From Plasmodium coatneyi (Eukaryota; Apicomplexa; Aconoidasida; Haemosporida; Plasmodiidae): a DNA stretch of 64,000 bases. A program made the translations under genes and the position numbers. This document shows, piece after piece, positions 21,295 through 32,343 of the stretch (positions are counted from its first letter, which is position 1; each line of letters begins with the position of its first letter). Below the pieces are notes generated by a model. The model was given only the letters and a program-made list of their open reading frames with translations. It made no database searches and was not told the DNA's origin. Location: positions 310,001 through 374,000 of the forward strand of contig NC_033563.1 in the NCBI RefSeq assembly GCF_001680005.1, given 5' to 3'.

Positions 21295-23913
21295 ATGAAG
21301 GTGTTCATCCACAACGTAAATACTTACACAGGGAGCTGCCTGTGCGAAACCTTCAGCGAGGTGAGGAACGAAAAGACGGAGATCTACGGAACGGTGGTAG
21401 AGTCGAACAAACGGAAAAATGGCCTAAAGTACGACTATGGAAAGGTCACAAAAGTTGTGTCAAAAATTCCTAAGGATAATATAGTGAAGCAGTTACTACA
21501 ATGCGACTTAATAATCTTCGACCTGAACAATACGAACGTGGAAGAATTAGAATACATCATACGGAAGGTGAAGTATGAGAAGCTGAAAAAGGACACCACG
21601 TTGGTGCTCATCTCGTCCGTCATGACGTGGAACAAGACTAAGAGGAAATTCTCCCCCCAGGGGGAGAGTGTCTACAGCGCAGCGGTGGGAAAACCAGAAG
21701 AAGCAAAGGGGGTTAGCGCGAAAGACCCCCCCTCCAGTGGAACCACTAAACAGATCAACGTACCGGAAGTGTTCACCGAAAAGGACTACATGAAGAGAAC
21801 CCCTTCTAGACAATACGAACAACACAAAACGATCGAGACGCTAATCTTATCGCTTAACTCAAGGGATAAACTAAACACCTATGTGGTGGCGTCGGGAATC
21901 CTCTACGGGAACGGGGAAAACGTATTCTTCCCCATTTTTAAAAATGCGTGGCTAAGTGCGGACAATCAGATTATAGACAGAGGGAATAATTTCATTCCTC
22001 TGATTCACGTGAAAGGTCTATGCCAGTTTGTGAAGGAGCTGTACCTGAGACAGCCACCAAGGAAGTACCTCATAGCAGTGGACAACGAACATCTAACTCA
22101 GAAGACACTAATAAAAACGGTTGGGAAATTCATCTCTGGAAACTCCACCTACCTTAGCGTGTCTCCTCATGATTCGCTCCTCTTTGACCACGCGGAAATC
22201 ATGTGCGTCAACTTGAGGTTCGCCTGTTCGTACCTAGGGGGGGAGAGCCATGAACAGGGAAAACAGGGGGGATATGAGGAGAAGGAAAAGGATAAACCGG
22301 CAGATGAAGAAGGGGAAGAAAACGAACAAGACGATGATGAGGAGGATGATCAGGACGAAGACGATGTGGACAGGTCCGACGACCCAGACGTGGCAGACCA
22401 GACACAAACCGACAAGACTAACAGAACCAACCAGGAGGGACATCCAAGTGGGGAGGGATTCACGTTTCACTGCTCAGACGGGTTCACGAAAAACATTTCC
22501 ACCCTAGCCAGGGAGTTCTGCCAATACAGGAATCTGAAGCAGCTGAAGGTCCTCATACTGGGCCAGCCAGGAGTGGGCAAAACATTCATTGCTAACAAAA
22601 TATGCCACCACTATAATTTGAAATTTTGTTCCATTTCCTCCCTCATCGAGGAGGGCAAACAGACGGGGTACCATTTTCCCGACTACTACAAGGAGTACTT
22701 GAGTAACCTAAATGACGAACATGAGGGGAAGAAAAAAAAACACACAAAGGCAAGCACAATGGGAACCGCCGTGGGAACGTCCAAGCTGACCCTCCCCGAT
22801 CTGACGTCCCTGTTTTACCAAAAGCTGCAAAGCAATGAATGCAAATTTAGGGGCTTCGTTTTGGACTTCTTCCCTCGGAATTATGACGAGGCAGAATACT
22901 TCTTCGGCAGCCACGGGGGGACGCAGACGGTGGAGGGCAGCACGAAGGAGGATGCAGAACCGGGTGGGGATAGCCATGGGGAGGAAGAAGATCAGGTGGA
23001 CCAAACTGACGAAACGGAGGAAGGTGATCTGTCACCGAAACACGGCAACGACCCCGACCAGGAAGCAACTGCCCAAGGAGAAAACACCCCATCCAAGAAG
23101 CAACCCACCTTAACGGGGGCCACTCCAGATCAAACCCACGACGGAAGCCTCAACGGGCGCCCCAATGAGGAAGATAAGAATTCCCTCCTCCCCGAATTTG
23201 TCATTATTCTGAAATCGCCTGAAGAGCTCTGCAGAAGCAGAATGATGAACCTATCAGAGGAAGAAATAATAAAAGGACACAACGACGAAAGTGGGTTCGA
23301 AAGAAGACACAAGAAATATGTGAAAGAAAACTGCAGAAATGACTACTTTGAATTTGACCAGAAAAAATCCATCGAGGATTATTTTCTCGAAAGGGATGTA
23401 GACGTATTCAACGTCCACATAAAGGAAGATTCTTCACTAGAGGACGTCCTCACAAATATATACATCTACATAGAGAAGAATGTAAAGTTTTACAACTTCC
23501 TTCCATCCTGTGAAGAAATGCTGAAAGACAAACTGCAACAACAGGAGAAGGAACTTTCCCTCGAAAAGGAAAAACTGGTGACGAAGGAAAATCAACTCAT
23601 TGGAGAGGAGATCAGCAAAAATGAAGAGTTAATAAAGGCAGAAAAAAAAAGACAAGAACTTCTGTTGGAACACCAGCAGCAGTACTTTCATAACCAGTCC
23701 ATCCCATTGAGGTTCTACTTGATTAAAAATATCTTGCCCATTTTAACAGATGCGTTAATACACATTTGTCGAACCAAGCCCAAGAACCCCTGTCTGCACA
23801 TCGCACAGTATTTGCTGGAAAACGCCCACAAGTACAACGTGGAGGAAGGTGCGTTGGATATGCTGCTATCGAAGGAGTCGGGTGCCGACGGAGCAGGTGC
23901 CCATGGGGGTTAA
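21295..23913 (+). CDS. Adenylate kinase 7-like protein with C-terminal Dpy-30 motif, 872 aa
   Basis: A single exon encodes three recognisable parts. The N-terminal 300 residues (starting MKVFIHNVNTYTG) resemble the NAD-binding/epimerase-like half of adenylate kinase 7, with VASGILYGNGENVFF typical of that fold. After an acidic insert (about 325-365), the adenylate kinase domain begins with an intact P-loop GQPGVGKT at residues 423-430. A second acidic/Gly-rich insert (about 545-620) sits inside the kinase domain. After a Lys/Glu coiled coil (about 740-795), a Dpy-30 dimerisation motif starts near residue 803 (RFYLIKNILPILTDAL). In animals AK7 is an axonemal protein, so male-gamete flagellar function is a reasonable inference here. 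Enzyme activity is not proven from sequence. Confidence 0.88.
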   Translation: MKVFIHNVNTYTGSCLCETFSEVRNEKTEIYGTVVESNKRKNGLKYDYGKVTKVVSKIPKDNIVKQLLQCDLIIFDLNNTNVEELEYIIRKVKYEKLKKDTTLVLISSVMTWNKTKRKFSPQGESVYSAAVGKPEEAKGVSAKDPPSSGTTKQINVPEVFTEKDYMKRTPSRQYEQHKTIETLILSLNSRDKLNTYVVASGILYGNGENVFFPIFKNAWLSADNQIIDRGNNFIPLIHVKGLCQFVKELYLRQPPRKYLIAVDNEHLTQKTLIKTVGKFISGNSTYLSVSPHDSLLFDHAEIMCVNLRFACSYLGGESHEQGKQGGYEEKEKDKPADEEGEENEQDDDEEDDQDEDDVDRSDDPDVADQTQTDKTNRTNQEGHPSGEGFTFHCSDGFTKNISTLAREFCQYRNLKQLKVLILGQPGVGKTFIANKICHHYNLKFCSISSLIEEGKQTGYHFPDYYKEYLSNLNDEHEGKKKKHTKASTMGTAVGTSKLTLPDLTSLFYQKLQSNECKFRGFVLDFFPRNYDEAEYFFGSHGGTQTVEGSTKEDAEPGGDSHGEEEDQVDQTDETEEGDLSPKHGNDPDQEATAQGENTPSKKQPTLTGATPDQTHDGSLNGRPNEEDKNSLLPEFVIILKSPEELCRSRMMNLSEEEIIKGHNDESGFERRHKKYVKENCRNDYFEFDQKKSIEDYFLERDVDVFNVHIKEDSSLEDVLTNIYIYIEKNVKFYNFLPSCEEMLKDKLQQQEKELSLEKEKLVTKENQLIGEEISKNEELIKAEKKRQELLLEHQQQYFHNQSIPLRFYLIKNILPILTDALIHICRTKPKNPCLHIAQYLLENAHKYNVEEGALDMLLSKESGADGAGAHGG

Positions 23914-24091
23914 TAGCCGTGCCAGCACGGTCACGTGGGTATCGTATCCCGGATCATTTGGCAATCTTGTTACCCTTCTACTGACCATTTTGTGACCCTT
24001 TTCGGCCCTTTTTGCTAACTTTTTTCCCTCCGAACTTTTGTTCGAACTGCCCCTCAAAGGTAAACATCGCACAAACATTGCAACATGTGAA

Positions 24092-24640
24092 TCACCCTGG
24101 GGTACATTCATTTGCCGAGGGCAAGTTGACGTTTGCGCCAGATTTAATGGCCAAAACGCACACTTGAAAAAAAATAAACAGAGCGTGCACCATGCAGGCC
24201 AACATATTCACCGTCTTCCTAGTAAAATGAAACATAAAAAAAAAAAAATTGGAAAATATTTGCACACACCTATTTGTGAAAAAGTCATACACAAATATAC
24301 TGTACAAGGAGGATAAACATCCCACAAGAAAAAAAACATTTTTTTCGACATAGAAAGGGTTAACCGTTTGGTTAAACTGCTGCTCGTGTTTGCTCCTAAC
24401 GGGTGGCTCTTCCATTTGCTGCGATTTGTCTTCCTGTCCATTTTCCTCGGTATGTAAGTTGGGTGATGCTCCTTTTTTGCTTTTTTCCTGTTTTGCCTGA
24501 ACGTGGTCATGCACACTTGTGGCGCGTCTTTTTCCTTCGCTGCCCTTAAATGCAGTGTATGCGTCATTTTGAAAAATCCTTCTCGTATTCACAAAGGCGG
24601 TTCTCCAAAGCTTGACATGGTGCAATGTCTTGATGAACAT
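24092..24640 (-). CDS. Small Plasmodium membrane protein, possibly mitochondrial
   Basis: From the ATG at 24640 the frame begins MFIKTLHHVKLWRTAFVNTR, an arginine-rich start that could be a mitochondrial leader. A hydrophilic Lys/Glu/Gln linker follows, then one or two hydrophobic segments. A 51-bp segment (24219-24269) has GT...AG borders, starts GTGTGTG and ends TTTTACTAG. It is a multiple of three and stop-free, so the protein is 165 aa if it is spliced and 182 aa if retained. The upstream TTG at 24685 is not a start. I recognise no family. Coding status rests on composition and the sensible start context. Confidence 0.5.
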   Translation of the reverse strand: MFIKTLHHVKLWRTAFVNTRRIFQNDAYTAFKGSEGKRRATSVHDHVQAKQEKSKKGASPNLHTEENGQEDKSQQMEEPPVRSKHEQQFNQTVNPFYVEKNVFFLVGCLSSLYSIFVYDFFTNRCVQIFSNFFFFMFHFTRKTVNMLACMVHALFIFFQVCVLAIKSGANVNLPSANECTPG

Positions 24641-25523
24641 TTTGCGGGGAAGAAATGCTCCTCTTCGTGGGTCTTGCAAATGCAATCATTATGTATTTGC
24701 ACCTCTCGGCGAAATGGATGTACTGTGCGTGAAAAGGGATCTCCACCCAGACAACCCACAGCGTATGTCGCGTGGCCAGAGAGGTTATCCACTTTGTGAA
24801 GGTAACACAATTCACGTGCCCCTTTGGGAACTCCGCTTAGGCTGCTTCTTAGTGTACCTCTTGGCAGGTTTGTTCTTTTTTTAAGTTAATATTTTTCCCT
24901 CCTCATGCTAATCATACACAACACAAACGTGTACAAATGGCCTACATGCACGGGAGCTTTTCAACTGCTCTGCATTCCTAGCAGCGCTCAGGTGTACTCA
25001 CTTGTTATGCATTATTAACGCTCCACAAAGGGGTACTTACAACACGCACGTACCAAGCGATACTGGGGGGTTGCACAAAAAACAGTCCGGATAAGATAAA
25101 ACGTTTGTGTACGTCGAAAAGCATACCCCTCCAATGTGTGCAGAAGAGTAGGCTCTTCCAAAATGTTCACCAAATCGGCAAAGGAACAAAAAGGGGTAAA
25201 GCAAAAAAAGATTATGTTGTTCTATCCATTTGTGCGAGTTTTCGAAAAAAAAAAAAAAAAAAACTGCACAGGTCAGGTAAAAGAAGGAAAATATTCAAAA
25301 ATTACATGCACGTGCAGGTAAAATTGCGCAAAAAAAAAAAAAAAAAAAAAAAAAATAGCTATTTGGTTATTGCGAAGAACACAAAATACACGTTAAAAAG
25401 CTGCCGTGCAGAGGGGGTTCCAATCCCAGTTCTTACTCTCCCCCCTCCTTCTCATGTACCCCTCCGTGTGTACAACTCCTTGGGGGACCTTAGGACACTC
25501 CGTGCAATGACCCATCCGACACG
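24641..25523. other. Intergenic between two minus-strand genes
   Basis: No gene is seen. There are A19 at about 25245-25263 and an A27 run at about 25330-25356, the latter followed directly by a TAGCTATTTGG segment. A GGTCAGGTAAAA motif at about 25270, like the arm of the palindromic element at 40487 and 48825, lies between the runs. Confidence 0.5.
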
Positions 25524-25937
25524 TCAGTACCAATGCTTCAGTTCGACATATTTCTTCGCATCTCGAAACATTTTCCACAAAATCAAATTCGTTATTGCAA
25601 AGGGCCATATCCACCACCACACGTAGGATGAAAATTTGGCCCACCATCTCGCCAAGGCCATGTGCCAAAATGGGTACATAATTTTCTGCTGAAAGGGAGA
25701 GACGGTCTGTTGAATGTATCCACCATAGGCCGTATGTCTATTTCTCCACATCATCTCAGCTTCAGGGGGGACTGGGTACGACCCCAAAGGTTTCTGCTCA
25801 AATTTCGGCGTCTCCTTTTTCACCACATTGTCTCGAAGCGCGCTTCTTTGAAAGCATATGTAGTTCTTGCCTGTGATTGTCACCCTGTTCTTTGCGTCCA
25901 ACAGTTTACGGCTCTGCAGCAGGGTTTTCATCACCAT
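25524..25937 (-). CDS. Ubiquinol-cytochrome c reductase subunit 8-like (QCR8), 137 aa
   Basis: This is a small mitochondrial inner-membrane protein. The N-terminus (MVMKTLLQSRKLL) is basic and hydrophobic, suiting a mitochondrial presequence. The segment QQTVSPFQQKIMYPFWH closely mirrors the SPFEQRAFPHYF signature of the 9.5-kDa subunit (UQCRQ/QCR8) of complex III. A Trp-rich transmembrane helix (about residues 95-120) and a short charged tail follow. QCR8 contacts cytochrome b in the bc1 complex, the target of atovaquone in Plasmodium. The start is taken at 25937. The frame is open to a further ATG at 25976, but the shorter start better resembles a leader. Confidence 0.72.
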   Translation of the reverse strand: MVMKTLLQSRKLLDAKNRVTITGKNYICFQRSALRDNVVKKETPKFEQKPLGSYPVPPEAEMMWRNRHTAYGGYIQQTVSPFQQKIMYPFWHMALARWWAKFSSYVWWWIWPFAITNLILWKMFRDAKKYVELKHWY

Positions 25938-27185
25938 GTTTGTTGCCCGGGTGATCGTCAGTACGTATGTACACAAACTTGCGTATGCCCTTCAGGCTTC
26001 AACGTGTTCTCTGCAGATGACACACTACACCTTCGTATTCGCTGTTAATTCACATGTACCTAAAAATCTGCGTTTTTGCGAACGCGAAAAAGCTTCCTTG
26101 TGCGAATAAAATGCATACCCACTCGCATTCAACGAACGAAGTGGTTAACAAAATAACACGCGTATGAAACTTTCCGGTTGGGGGAAAAAAAAAAAAAAAT
26201 TCATTAAACATTTGCCAAATGAAATTCGCATATGTTCTTTCCTTCGAGGAGGCGAAGTGCAACTAGCGGCAAAAAATAAAAATAAATAAATGCACATACA
26301 CGTACGTATGCGTGATGACGCCAATCCCGAGCAGCTGCCTATCCCCGAAGCCTCAACCTAAACTTAACCTTAAAGAGGAATAGCCGTAATTTTACCCAAC
26401 GGGGCAAACCCCAGAACGGGCGAGTTGGCACAAGCACAGAGGATGTTTTTCCGCACGATGATCTGCCAACAATTTTGCCTCCCTTTGGTTTTCCCAAACG
26501 GGGAGCGTGACGTGCCCCTGCGTTTATTACATCCCTGTTTTGTGCTCCATTATACATTCGGAGTGACATCATAAAAAAAAAAACTTCTTAGATGAATCAT
26601 TTTTTCCTCCTTTTCACACTTTTGCAGATATCCCGCACTGCATTAATAATATGTGTAGGAGGGGAACTTTTCTTTCAAAATGTGAAACCCGCTCTTGTTT
26701 CGCAAAATTAATGTGTGTGCGTATGGAACTTCACTTATGTGTCATATCACGAATGGAAGTATACGTCATGCTCGGCACATACCAGGCATGCAACAAAAAA
26801 AGGGGAAAACACCAACAGCAATAGCAACAGCAGAACTGACGCAGAGAGTATGCACCTGCTGATGATGCCACTTAGGCCCGCACGTGCGGCAAATGGTAAA
26901 GTGAAAAGACGCAAAAAAAAAAAAGGTTCACAAAATGAAGGGGAAATTGGAACGCATTCCTTCCAACCCTCTTATTCAAAATCACGCAAAAAAAAAGAAC
27001 AACGGTATGCATAAAATAAAAAGGTTTTCCAAAAAAAAAAAAAAAAAAAAAAATTATAATTGAAAACAGTGCGGTGTGGTGGTATTATTCTGTACCAGCT
27101 CCGCAACCCTTCCCACGCTTCACCCACGTCGTTGAACAAAAAGTCCAAAGGTTAAAAGGGTAGGAAACACCCGCACACCACTTCC
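25938..27185. other. Intergenic
   Basis: No gene is supported. There are A tracts at about 26183-26198, 26912-26924 and 27030-27052. The plus-strand ORF around 26715-27014 is Lys/Ser-rich and crosses a poly-A tract, so I do not trust it. The region probably contains the QCR8-like promoter and the 3' UTR of the next gene. Confidence 0.5.
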
Positions 27186-29225
27186 TCAATCGGTGACTTT
27201 TTTCCTCTTGTGCTGATCATCCGTTCGGTCCATTATTTTGTTGAAACTCCACAGCTGTAAAGGGGAAGGGGAAAATGTGATACACATGAAATGAAATGAT
27301 GCCAAGTAACACTTACCAAAGGGAACACACATAGACATAAAAATATGCTTCTACGTATGGCACACACCTCCCACTAGGTGGTTCCCCATTTGATGACGCT
27401 GCGTACTCACCATAGAGGGGTTCGTGTAGGCACGAAAGGAATCCTTCACCTGGGAAATACCCTCATCGATTTCCCTGACGTCATTCTGAAGGTTCTCACA
27501 AAATTTTTCATCGTCGTCGGAAGAGTCGATACAAATATCGTCTAAGTAAAACGTATGGTAGGGAAGGAGATATGCCAGGATCTCTTTCGCGTCATAATAT
27601 TTTTCGTTGTTGAAAAAAATGTGAGAAAATTGCTTGTCTTTATTTATCGTGCTGGAATAAATCTGCTTCCTGTCTTCGTGATAATAATTCAGAACTCTCT
27701 TCCGCTCAGTAGCTAGCTTTTTTTCAAAATTGACTAGCTTAGAAAAGGCCGTTTTTTCCAGCATGTCTCTGTCGTTTAGGCAGTTATTTATTTTGCCACT
27801 ATGGTGGACGCTGAATTCTTTTTTCAGGAAATCCATTGTCTTCTCGTAGTAGTACTCGTTCCCCTTATCGTCTTCCTCCCCAACCGTATCATCGACCTTC
27901 TTCCCCTTCAATTGGGTTTCCTCTTCGTCTTCTTTCCATCGAACCATCTTCCCCACCGTGTCGAAACTTTTGTTGTTGTGTCCCTCCCCCCCTACATGTC
28001 GTCTGGGATCCCCTACCTGCTGCTTCCGCTTCTGATCCGCTTTGCCCATTCGGAGTTGGCCATTCGGTGGAAAACCTTTCCCGTAATATTCAGCGCCATT
28101 TGGAAGAGCGTCCATTTTGCTTGCGTCAGCTACGCTACTGTACATATTCATGTAGGACTGATTAGGAGGGAATTCTCCTTTTTTCCCTCCAGCCACGTGT
28201 CCGTTTTGCGTAAAAGCTATGTCATTCAATTGGTGCTGGAAAGAGTGCATTAAATTGTTGGGCAAATTATGTTCTGTGACTTGCCCTGGGGGAAACCCTC
28301 CAGAAGGGAAGGCGTAATTAACATTTCTATTGACCCCTCCAGGGGTACTCATCGTCCCATTTGCTGCGTTGTTGTTATTCACACGCTGGTCATACTGATA
28401 TGGTAGATGTTGCACTGAAACATTACCTCCTGTGTATGGATCTGCCACAATGTGACGATTGTTGTAAGGATCATTACGCGATATTTGTTCCACGTAGTTA
28501 CTCTTCACATCGATGAACGTCCCACCCGTTTTGCTCTCAAAAGATGAGATGTTTACCTTTGGGTTATTCACATGAAGATCGGTGGGTGAGTGGAAAGTTT
28601 CCCCACCGTCAGTCGAATTTATACGATATTTTTGATTGGCAATGTTGGTGATATTTTTCCCCGATGCGTGGTGGTAATCTACATTGTGGACCACCCCGTG
28701 GTTAGTTACATACTGACTGGAATGACCTCCCCTACTGTTAGCGTTACTATTGTCTTGTGTCATCCTTCCATGGGTTCCACCACCATAAGGGTCACTAACA
28801 CTCATGTCGTAAGTGCTACACGGGTAGGAGGCGTCCGACGTTATCTTATTCATGTGTGTGTAGGGCATGCCTATGCCGGGGTTCCCATTCGGGTAGTCGT
28901 AGTTTTCCTTCTGTTGGTACATGCTTGGGCCGCCAAACTGAGGTGGGGGCTGGGTCATTAAATTATTTGCACCATTTTCAAAGTTCTCCTGTCTAATGGA
29001 ACCATCCACATGACTCCCCACATTGACCTCTTCGCCATTCTCGAAGGGAGGTGATATGTTGGTGCCCCCCTCCTGCGTGTTAACACCTTGGCTGTAATTC
29101 AGCCCGACGTCATTCGTCACCGGGGGGGAGGACGTTTCATTTTGTTTTTGCGATTCACCGTCTGGTGGATTTTCAGACTCATTGTTGCTTTTCTTTTCGC
29201 TCTGAAAAATCTTTAGGAAATTCAT
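27186..29225 (-). CDS. Asn/Gly-rich protein with GLTSCR1/BICRA-like C-terminus, 627 aa
   Basis: Two exons are 27411-29225 and 27186-27254, joined in phase 0 (GTGAGT donor, TTTACAG acceptor). The terminal exon adds LWSFNKIMDRTDDQHKRKK and a stop. The first 400 residues are Asn, Gly, Pro and Gln-rich without a domain. From about residue 470 the protein is ordered and helical. At about residue 550 is EILAYLLPYHTFYLDDI, followed by an acidic patch and a helix (DEKFCENLQNDVREIDEGIS). That order, a LLPYH core followed by acidic residues and a helix, resembles the GLTSCR1 domain of BICRA/BICRAL and plant BRIP proteins, which anchor a SWI/SNF subcomplex. Function is inferred, and the gene itself is secure. 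Confidence 0.8.
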
Positions 29226-31034
29226 TCTGTGCGTTGGGAAAAGGTTACATTTGGTTGTGTTTTGTGAGGTAATCTTAACGTCCTTCCTTCAGTGTCTTCT
29301 CTTTGGAAGAGCCTTGGGTGTGTTTCCACCTGGGAGAGTTGTGTCTCTCGATCGAACTTAGTTCTTCCTCTTCAATTTTGACAGGTCCTCTTTCATGTGC
29401 TTTCTCTTTTTGGCTAGACCGACGATCATCCGGCTAACTCGCCCAAGTTGCATTCGTACAATCGGCACAGCGTCGTCCAGTATATACACTGCAACAGCCT
29501 CTGTTCACGCAGCAATTTAAAACGCTAACATGATCAGAATGGAAGAGTGCTGACCGGGACACATAGAGTGACGCACGAGGTGGTATGTAACCGTGGAAAG
29601 GACGCTGCAACGACGGGTAGCTAGAACAGTTGTCAGCAGAGTGGGGAAACAAAAAAAAAAAAAAAAAAAAAAAGTGCTGCACGGCGAATCACATATGGGA
29701 AGCTAAGCAACCACATATGAAGTCCAGCTGACAGGGTAAATGCCACTAAAAAGTGGATAATAAAAAAGGACGCGTTAATTCAACATTCAAACATACGCAG
29801 TTTTTTCACCTTATGTCGTCAAATGGAGGTGAGGCGGCATTGTTTTTTTATCATTCTCTCTCCCCCCTTTTTTTTTTATTTTATATATCCTCTTTCGTAT
29901 GTACAAAAATCATACTTTTTTTCTTCATTCTCATGAGGAAGGGAAAATGAGAAAAAATAAAAAAAGGAGTTTTTAAGAGGAGGTTATAATTTTCCTCCGA
30001 CCTGCGCGAACGTTCGGTGGAGTGCAGGTGCCGAAAAAGAATTAGAAGAAATATATGCCGCAAAAAAAAAAAAAAAAAAAAAACAGCAATTGAATTATGC
30101 TGCATGCCGTTATATGAGTAAAAAAGGGAATAAAAAAAAAAAAAAAAAAATTCCATTTTACATGTATTCGTAAAACAGTTCCTGAAAGTGTTTGCTCTCC
30201 AGGGTGAACATGCCGCTTAAGCTCGGAAAAGGTGTGCGACCTGGGTAAAAGTGATTTCCATGGGGGATGTAGACCCAACAGGAAAAGGCAAGCGGAAAAT
30301 ACAAAAACAAAACGCATATGCATGGAACAACGGATGACTCATCCTTCCACCTCGGACAAAAGGCCGTGACAAAACTGTTGATGCATCCCTCAATGGGGGA
30401 ACGAAAAACGTCTCTTATTCATTTCAAGAAAAAAAGAAAAAACGAGCAATTAAAGTAATAGAATGGAGGGTGTTCTCACTCAGCACGACAAAAAGTATCC
30501 CACGTGTGCGATCTGCACAGGTGCACGTTTTGTCTGAACGGAATGTATCCGGCGCCTATACCATCCACATTATATATGAAATGGACCTCCTTAAACGGAT
30601 AGTGACTCTCCGCCACTGGGAAAAGGACACACATGCGAAGCGATACTCCCCACCCATTTGGCAATAATCATCGGCCTACTTTCCTTTAAGAGGAAGAATA
30701 ATCCATGTTGCGCTCTCCGATGGGGTTCTTTTATTGATTACCCCAAGTGGAGGGGTAGCCTCCTCTCCCCATCATCCTCACAACGGTGTGGAACCTCAAA
30801 TGGGTGATCGCTGGCATACCTACCTTTGTTTCATGCACCAGTTTAAGCTTCACACATTTATAGTGTTTCAGTTTGGCTGCTCAGTTCACTAAGATTATTA
30901 TTTTTTTTTTTTTTTTTTTTCCGTCCCTTTTTTATAAGTATTCTCATGCAGAAGTTTCTCCACTGTTGGCAATTTTGCACTCGGCTATTTTTTTCCGTGG
31001 GGTCATGTTATCTCTTTGCCATATTCTGCCGTTA

Positions 31035-31069
<35 letters not shown>

Positions 31070-31444
31070 CTGGCGATCCCGGTTTTCATTTCAAGTCCAC
31101 CGTCGCGTCATCGCAAAGGAGAAAAAAGAGAAACACCCGTCGTTCTGCCTATCCGCTTCTTTTTCCTTTCCACATAAACTCCACCTTAAAGAGGTAGAAG
31201 TTGGATGAACTTCCCTCCGCACGAACGTTGTACATTTTTTCCTAGGCGTGATTTACCTGCACTGTTCATATTATTTTTCGCAACATTCTCCGGAACGTTT
31301 CCATCATTTGTGAAGACCTTTGCGGGAAGCCAATTTCACCTCGCGTGCTGCGCCAGAGGGGCTAAACGAAATCACATTTTTTGTAAGGAGGCTACTGGAC
31401 GGCAAACCGTGCCGTAGCAGGTGTATAGAACGCGTAACGAGCAA
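29226..31444. other. Divergent intergenic region
   Basis: No gene is seen in 2.2 kb between divergent genes (minus-strand GLTSCR1-like and plus-strand AHA1). The region has many homopolymers: A23 near 29650-29672, A23 near 30061-30083, A18 near 30133-30150, T21 near 30900-30920 and T28 near 31041-31069. All ORFs reading through these are polyPhe or polyLys and are rejected. It should contain two promoters. Confidence 0.55.
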
Positions 31445-31496
31445 ATGGCGGGATCTGTTTGGAACAGAAACAGCTGGCACTGGTAATATAAAGGGC

Positions 31497-31545
<49 letters not shown>

Positions 31546-32312
31546 ATACATACGTGCATGTATATATATATACATGCTGATGATGTCCGTATGAGAATCT
31601 AAACCTGCCACTCCACTTACAACGCAAAAATGAGGCGGCCCTGCTCCACCGTGTGCCCCCTTTCATCGCCCGCTCCATCTTCCCCCCACCCACCCCTTGC
31701 AGGGAAGAGAAGAACTATAACAAATGGGGAGAGTCCTACATAAAAAATAAACTGTCCGATTTGAAAATCGAAAAGGAAGGCCTTTCCGTCTACTTCGACA
31801 GGGTGGACATTTCCGGAAATGTAACAGCTGGTGAAAGGAGAGTGGGGTCCCCCACCCCTAGTGGGAGTCTTTTCCTTCGTGTTATGCAATCTCTGCGTTT
31901 TGGCACGTCCGTGGACTACTCCTGCCAGCACCACTTCACAACATTACAACACCACCGCTTCACCACTTCACCGCGTAGGCCTCCGTGTCCATCCGGAAGG
32001 GAAAACAAATAAACTCCTTCGAGTACGTAATAAAGTTCGACTGGGCCTTCTCCAAAAAGGGGGAAGACAAGGAATACGCTGGAGGGACCGCAGAAATTTT
32101 GGACTTTTCAAATTGTTCCGTTGAGGTATCCACATGAGGGAGACACGCAAGTGGAGGACTTCCAGGGGGGGAGGTCTCAAACCGGCAAAAGAGTGGCGTA
32201 GACAGGTGAACTGCTTCTCCCTGGTGGTTTGCCTGTTGCCTCTTCCCCCCGATTTGCATCACCACAAAAGGAAGCAACATAATGAGGATGCAAAAGGATG
32301 CCATGGAGATTT

Positions 32313-32343
<31 letters not shown>

